From positions 1 through 16,821 of the forward strand of contig PBDH01000035.1 of NCBI GenBank assembly GCA_002717305.1: 16,821 nucleotides of DNA, read 5' to 3'. Source of the stretch: Gammaproteobacteria bacterium (GTDB lineage: Bacteria; Pseudomonadota; Gammaproteobacteria; Pseudomonadales; Litorivicinaceae). Below, piece by piece: positions 12,977 through 16,821 of the stretch. The notes below the pieces were generated by a model. The model saw only the letters and a program-made list of their open reading frames with translations. It made no database searches and had not been told where the DNA came from. The stretch's first letter is position 1; the number at the start of each line of letters is the position of its first letter. Position numbers and translations under genes: made by a program.

Positions 12977-14557
12977 TCAATCTGTCGATCTGAGCGAGCT
13001 TATTTGTATCAAACCGACGACTGAGAGGGGAATAATAATTGTAACAAGGGCGACAGCGATCAATAAAAATCCCAGTTCAGAATAGTCTGCCGCTGTGGTG
13101 ACCTGTTCAGTAGTCTGATCAACAACTTCCCTCGATATCTCAAATATTTGATTGATATATTTTGTTGCCAGGGCACTTGCCGACAAAGCGAGGTTAGTAA
13201 ACGACGCAAATACCGCAAAAAACGTAGCCTTCAGCTCATCGGGCGCATTTTTGGCAATCCACGCCAGCAATGGAATCATCGAAATCTGTCCGAGAGGCGA
13301 TTCAAGTGCGGTATTAAAGATCGCAATAAACCGAGCGTCAACAACACCTCCGGTATGGGTCACAGTCCATTGATGCAACCCGTAGTACATACCAATACTC
13401 GGTAAAAAAAGACAGCCGCCGATCAGCGACAGAACCACAATAATCCGCGCGATCGAATAATGGGCCACCAGTGGCCGAAACAGAATAATTCCTAATAGAG
13501 TAAGGGCCGACGAGATCGCGGCCAACACAGATAAAAACTGCTCATCGAATAATAGGACATCAATTTCAAACCACGTAAGGCCCGGGCCAGGAGACGGAAC
13601 CGCACGGAACACGAAGATCGCAATTGCGGTGCCGACGACCATTAAGCGCTTATCTTCGCTTAGATAACCCAACAGCTGACTCATCAAATATAAAATAATT
13701 AACATGGAGCCCAGAAAAACAATTTCTTGGGCAAACGGAATATCGAGGCTTCCAACCGACACTGAAAAAATCACAAATAAGAGACTTCCGTTTAACACTG
13801 CCCAGTTTGGACGCGCTTTGGAGATAACCTGCCTTTGATCTGGCTGGTCGAACCGCAAATATCTCGCCAATATAACGCCTACAATCGAGACCCAGGGAAT
13901 AGCGAGCGCGTAGATATAGATGCTCGCGTAGACCGCGCGTTTTTCTTCGACACCCAACAATTCAACGCCACTGAACAACGCGACATTTAACAAGGCAACC
14001 AACAAACTGCCACCAATAACCGCAAATCGACCAAGAGCCTGCATCGTTGTGTGCATCTCTTTTATCTCAGAGGCTGGGATTGGGGCACCAGTATGACTCT
14101 CGGTTGGGACAGCTTCCACGGTCATCGCATCCGCCACCACGTCCTGTAGCACATAGCCGATCGGAGCCAAAATCACACTGAGAACAAACCAAGCCTCAAC
14201 CGCCATAACTGAACGCATTAACTCAGTTTCGGCAATTAGCCCGTACATAATGAGAAGACTTGTGGTGATCACAAGCGCGCCTAGATAGACAAAATAATTC
14301 TTATAACGCCAGAATAGGTCAACCAGGTGTCCCAGTGGCATTTTCAAGGCCCACGGAAGGCCAGCCCAGAAGCCAAGGCCGGCCAAAAAAGCAGCAGAGA
14401 GTCCGAGATAATCCTTAACGAAAAACGTTCCAACTATCGCTGTGAGTCCAGAAATTCCAGCAGCTAAATACACCATTAACGGTGGAAAATAACTCAGTCG
14501 CAGTGACCGTAGGAGCCCTATAAAGGCGTCATATAAGTAGTATTTGATTTGTGTCAT
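12977..14557 (-). CDS. folate-biopterin transporter (BT1/FBT) family permease
   Basis: A 526-residue inner-membrane protein with about 12 hydrophobic spans. The N-terminal pattern, SYFPPLMVYLAAGISGLTA then FFVKDYLGLSAAFLAGLGFW and LPWALKMPLGHLVDLF, matches the folate-biopterin transporter family (BT1) of the major facilitator superfamily. APIGYVLQDVVADAMTVEAV, about 135-155 residues in, is also typical. Known members carry folate or pterins in protozoa, plants and cyanobacteria; the substrate of the bacterial proteins is mostly unknown. The ATG has a poorly spaced AGG before it. A near-palindrome, CAGGCCTTAAAGCCTG (14581-14596), lies 24 bp upstream and may be an operator. The gene appears to be transcribed alone. 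Confidence 0.8.
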   Translation of the reverse strand: MTQIKYYLYDAFIGLLRSLRLSYFPPLMVYLAAGISGLTAIVGTFFVKDYLGLSAAFLAGLGFWAGLPWALKMPLGHLVDLFWRYKNYFVYLGALVITTSLLIMYGLIAETELMRSVMAVEAWFVLSVILAPIGYVLQDVVADAMTVEAVPTESHTGAPIPASEIKEMHTTMQALGRFAVIGGSLLVALLNVALFSGVELLGVEEKRAVYASIYIYALAIPWVSIVGVILARYLRFDQPDQRQVISKARPNWAVLNGSLLFVIFSVSVGSLDIPFAQEIVFLGSMLIILYLMSQLLGYLSEDKRLMVVGTAIAIFVFRAVPSPGPGLTWFEIDVLLFDEQFLSVLAAISSALTLLGIILFRPLVAHYSIARIIVVLSLIGGCLFLPSIGMYYGLHQWTVTHTGGVVDARFIAIFNTALESPLGQISMIPLLAWIAKNAPDELKATFFAVFASFTNLALSASALATKYINQIFEISREVVDQTTEQVTTAADYSELGFLLIAVALVTIIIPLSVVGLIQISSLRSTD

Positions 14558-15092
14558 TACCTAAAAAAAATCCATTTAGCCAGGCCTTAAAGCCTGTCTT
14601 GGTTGTCAATCGAAAACAGTGTTCGATTACGATTCGCGGATCTAAATATACCTCAACCGTTCTGAAACCTGATCTCTCTGATTCACGTAATTCACTTATT
14701 TTAAGATTTCAAGGGGTATGACACCTATTAAAGCTCGGCACTAAGGGAATTGAGAGTAACTGAAATAACAACCTTTTTAGAAAACTAGTTTGTGGCCTCA
14801 ATTCACTACCGAAGGTGACTCGAGGAGCCACACCGGTCCGGGAACGGATCGCTACTCTAGGGCATTACGCACTCCGGCATGTTTGTCATTAGCGAAGAGC
14901 TTAACCAAAATTGGCATCACTTATGCATGGCTAATATTAGACGCCTAGTCGGTGTCAAAAAAAAGACGGTTCAGTCTGGTCTACGCGGAAATCGCTTGAA
15001 TCGGTTGGACGGGTCTTCACAAATAGCGAGTAACTTAAGAACCAAGAAACCTGCTCCCCGAGATACAACTTTACTCGGGGACTTGGTTCATA
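14558..15092. other. intergenic, no supported gene
   Basis: This 535-bp stretch holds the likely promoter of the BT1 gene at its left end and the 3' side of the GYD gene at its right end. Seen here are the near-palindrome at 14581-14596, an 8-bp inverted pair (GAATTGAG in front of CTCAATTC, in 14740-14810), and the compound hairpin at 15039-15089. A plus-strand frame starting at 14879 has no ribosome binding site and runs antisense into the GYD gene; I consider it spurious. Confidence 0.5.
15039..15089 (-). terminator. compound hairpin downstream of the GYD gene
   Basis: Two nested stems: outer GAACCAAG (15039-15046) with CTTGGTTC (15082-15089), and inner TCCCCGAG (15055-15062) with CTCGGGGA (15074-15081). 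An 8-base bulge lies on one side only, and the loop is 11 bases. It begins 3 bp after the GYD gene's stop and could end or stabilise that transcript. No proper T-tract follows, so a classic Rho-independent mechanism is doubtful. Confidence 0.5.
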
Positions 15093-15419
15093 CTATTTTC
15101 CCTGTGGTGGAACGTAGTCTCCCAGCGTGGTCTGAGCGAGCGTGGCCGCTCCGGAAATATCCATTGACTCAAGAATATGCAACTGGTCAACAGAGCCCGT
15201 AGATCCAACCGCAATTTTAACGGCCATCGCTTGATCAATGGTTCCCTCGCAAACCGCAACAAAATCGAACATGCCTCGCGTGATATGGAAATCGACTAGT
15301 TTGATACCCGTCGAAGCGGTCATCGCAGAGATGATTTCCTTGCGATCTTGTGTTGGGTTCGCCACGAAACCCTTCAAAGCGGCGGCTGAGTAGGTACCAA
15401 CGAAATATATTACAGACAT
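15093..15419 (-). CDS. GYD domain-containing protein
   Basis: A 108-residue soluble protein covering almost exactly one GYD domain, a ferredoxin-like fold related in shape to Lrp/AsnC ligand-binding domains. The layout is a start strand (MSVIYFVGTYSAAALKGFV), then ISAMTASTGIKLVDFHITRG, MFDFVAVCEGTIDQAMAVKI and GSTGSVDQLHILESMD. The family's GxYDxV centre is present here as GMFDFVAV. Function is unknown in general. AAGGAG with good spacing precedes the ATG. Family length and the absence of any DNA-binding part argue against a full Lrp regulator. Confidence 0.75.
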   Translation of the reverse strand: MSVIYFVGTYSAAALKGFVANPTQDRKEIISAMTASTGIKLVDFHITRGMFDFVAVCEGTIDQAMAVKIAVGSTGSVDQLHILESMDISGAATLAQTTLGDYVPPQGK

Positions 15420-15482
15420 CTCAACTCTCCTTACTTTTTCCTCTCATTTTACGGCATTAGCGTAGAGAAAAAGTTCAAATCT

Positions 15483-15659
15483 TTAAATAGCTACTATTAG
15501 TGTTGCACAAAGGACCATTGAAAAGTAAGAGAACTTCCGAGCCCTATTTGAAAAGCAAATCAGAGGTAAAAAAATAAGCCCGAATAGCCAAACAAATCCA
15601 ACAATCAAAAGATACCAGACAACGTTCTGGGTCAATGAATAAAATAAGTGAGAAGGCAT
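15483..15659 (-). CDS. possible 58-residue two-span membrane peptide
   Basis: A frame with two hydrophobic stretches (VVWYLLIVGFVWLFGLIFLP and FSYFSMVLCATLIVAI) joined by a basic loop (SNRARK), the layout of a small hairpin membrane protein. The frame is open up to 15680, but that start would lie inside a terminator hairpin, so I place it at the ATG at 15659. There is no ribosome binding site, which is the main doubt. It lies between the lipoprotein gene and the GYD gene on the same strand. It may be chance, since AT-rich DNA often encodes hydrophobic runs. Confidence 0.3.
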   Translation of the reverse strand: MPSHLFYSLTQNVVWYLLIVGFVWLFGLIFLPLICFSNRARKFSYFSMVLCATLIVAI

Positions 15660-15665
15660 TATGTG

Positions 15666-15697
15666 AAAGAATACCCGCACAGTGGCGGGTATTTTTT
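15666..15697. terminator. hairpin terminator, possibly bidirectional
   Basis: AATACCCGC (15670-15678) pairs perfectly with GCGGGTATT (15685-15693) around a 6-base loop. The plus strand continues with a run of T, giving six T in all (15692-15697), and the minus strand with TCTTTC after an A-run before the stem. The only gene ending nearby is the minus-strand lipoprotein gene, so it most likely terminates that one, although the stronger T-tract is on the plus strand. Confidence 0.75.
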
Positions 15698-15714
15698 ATT
15701 CACAAAACTTCTGA

Positions 15715-15906
15715 TCAGAACCAGCTTAAAGGATTCCACCAAGTAAACTCTCCATCAGCCTCGTTCGCGGACCCACCATCGGTCGTCGACTCAGCTGATT
15801 CGGCGCCAATTTGAGCCCAATCCGGTGCAATTGAGTTATAAGTCGCACAACCGCCCAGCGATACGAGCATTAAAACCATAAAGAATGAAGTAATAACTTT
15901 TTTCAT
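15715..15906 (-). CDS. small lipoprotein with aromatic C-terminal tail
   Basis: A 63-residue protein with a clear lipoprotein signal: MKK, a hydrophobic stretch, and the canonical lipobox LGGC with Cys20. The mature part is acidic and Ser/Glu-rich (ESAESTTDGGSANEADGEF) and ends WWNPLSWF, an aromatic tail that could dock to a membrane or partner. AAGGA precedes the ATG by nine bases. It lies 41 bp downstream of the glutamate synthase-like gene on the same strand. The second mature residue (Ala) does not suggest inner-membrane retention, so outer-membrane sorting is expected. I know similar short lipoproteins in gammaproteobacteria but no function for them. Confidence 0.7.
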   Translation of the reverse strand: MKKVITSFFMVLMLVSLGGCATYNSIAPDWAQIGAESAESTTDGGSANEADGEFTWWNPLSWF

Positions 15907-15947
15907 TAAGCATGTTCCTTAGTTTCGCGTATGGAGCGGTAAGGATA

Positions 15948-16821
15948 CTATGAATTGAGCTGGGCCTTAATATCTTCCGTCAATCCAAACGAATCCGCGG
16001 CCACCAGTGGCCAATAAACTGCCAGCCTTGGGTCGTCCATCCTACCCTCACCGGTAATCAACGCGTTCGCTGACACCTTGGGATAAATTTGATCGGCAAG
16101 CTTAATTTCACTCGCAGACAAACGTCGAACAATATGGCGCCTGTTTAGTTCTGACGGATGGTGGACACCAACAGATTCCATGAGCTCAGCCACTGCCTCA
16201 ATACTGTGCCTATGAAAATTAGCTACCCTATTGGCTCGAGACGGGACATCTAAGACCCTGTAACGATTCGGATCCTGTGTTGTGATCCCCGTAGGACAAA
16301 GCCCAGAACCACAATCTTTCGCCTGGATACATCCTAATGAAAACATGAACGGACGCGCCATATTAATCCAGTCAGCGCCAAGCGCACAGATACGAAGGAT
16401 GTCATATGAGCTTATGATTTTTCCCGATGCACCTACCTTTACTCTATCCCTCAACCCTGCGCCAATGAGCGCGTTATCAACAAAGACTAGGGCGTCACGT
16501 AACGGAGACCCAATATTATCCGAGAATTCGGTAGGAGCGGCACCTGTCCCACCCTCTGAGCCGTCAACTGTAATAAAATCAAAATTCCAACCTGTCTCGA
16601 CCATGGCTTTCACAATCGCCACAAATTCCCAAGGATGCCCAATACACAGCTTGATCCCAACCGGTTTACCACCCGACAAAGACTTTAGTCGCTGTGCGAA
16701 CCTCAACAATTCCATTGGGGTCGAGAACTCGGAATGGGAGGATGGAGACTCACAAGTCAAACCCTCTGGAACACCTCGGGTTTCCGCGATTTCTTTATTT
16801 ACCTTTGGCCCAGGGAGCACA
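15948..16821 (-). CDS. FMN-binding glutamate synthase-like protein, C-terminal part
   Basis: Partial gene: the last 290 or so residues, with the start beyond the right edge. The visible part is the GltS-type FMN/3Fe-4S TIM-barrel domain: LPGPKVNKEIAETRGVPEG, PVGIKLCIGHPWEF, FITVDGSEGGTGAAP, VKVGASGKIISSYDILR, GADWINMARPFMFSLGCIQ. The iron-sulfur cysteines CIQAKDCGSGLC (C-x5-C-x4-C) are intact. This is the glutamate synthase-like family without the amidotransferase and FAD domains of GltB/GltD. Its reaction in bacteria is not established; a role in glutamate or amine metabolism is assumed. It is the most upstream gene on this strand in the window, followed after 41 bp by the small lipoprotein gene. 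Confidence 0.85.
   Translation of the reverse strand, partial: VLPGPKVNKEIAETRGVPEGLTCESPSSHSEFSTPMELLRFAQRLKSLSGGKPVGIKLCIGHPWEFVAIVKAMVETGWNFDFITVDGSEGGTGAAPTEFSDNIGSPLRDALVFVDNALIGAGLRDRVKVGASGKIISSYDILRICALGADWINMARPFMFSLGCIQAKDCGSGLCPTGITTQDPNRYRVLDVPSRANRVANFHRHSIEAVAELMESVGVHHPSELNRRHIVRRLSASEIKLADQIYPKVSANALITGEGRMDDPRLAVYWPLVAADSFGLTEDIKAQLNS

Noticed and set aside
14879..15202. Plus-strand 107-codon open frame
   Set aside because: It has no ribosome binding site, crosses the compound hairpin and runs antisense into the GYD gene.
1..16821. tRNA, rRNA, CRISPR, transposase or phage integration site
   Set aside because: Looked for on both strands; no cloverleaf, repeat array, transposase motif or attachment-type duplication was found.

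Overview
The window looks like a chromosomal segment of a marine-type proteobacterium, most likely a gammaproteobacterium. I infer this from a YqaA-type membrane protein, a DUF6435 peptide, a DUF4149 protein and a bacterial folate-biopterin transporter homologue in a genome of mid GC content. There are no rRNA or tRNA genes, no transposase, no phage genes and no CRISPR array. Genes are short and tightly packed, with several start/stop overlaps.

Region 1 (1-3584) is the most recognisable system: three minus-strand genes in the order bhcA-bhcB-bhcC (bhcC runs off the left edge) and a divergent IclR-type regulator, bhcR. This is the gene order of the beta-hydroxyaspartate cycle, which assimilates glyoxylate (for example from glycolate) into oxaloacetate without carbon loss. 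BhcA makes glycine from glyoxylate using aspartate. BhcC joins glycine and glyoxylate into beta-hydroxyaspartate. BhcB dehydrates that to iminosuccinate, and BhcD, expected just outside the window, would regenerate aspartate. The spacer between bhcA and bhcR is extremely AT-rich and holds two long inverted repeats, and BhcR carries an AT-hook-like tail.

Region 2 (3577-5434) holds a YqaA/VTT membrane protein convergent with bhcR, a newly noticed 36-residue single-span membrane peptide, and a DJ-1/PfpI (Hsp31-like) gene translationally coupled to a DUF4149 membrane protein. Region 3 (5435-6412) has a 75-residue unknown protein with its own promoter and strong terminator, and a DUF6435 peptide on the other strand. 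Region 4 (6488-8864) is a compact pxpB-pxpC-pxpA operon for ATP-dependent 5-oxoprolinase.

Region 5 (8865-12841) is the least understood part. It has a possible small gene with ATA at the start position, a protein with two cyclic-nucleotide-binding-type folds, and a three-gene minus-strand operon (tandem-HTH protein, three-span membrane protein, lipoprotein) divergent from a TetR regulator. A perfect 10-bp-arm palindrome sits in the divergent promoter, and one of its half-sites recurs upstream of the cyclic-nucleotide gene. A small pseudogene with an amber codon and a frameshifting 13-bp tandem duplication follows.

Region 6 (12977-16821) is all minus strand: a folate-biopterin transporter family (BT1) permease, a GYD-domain protein, a doubtful two-span membrane peptide, a small lipoprotein ending in a Trp/Phe-rich tail, and the C-terminal part of an FMN-binding glutamate synthase-like enzyme that runs off the right edge.
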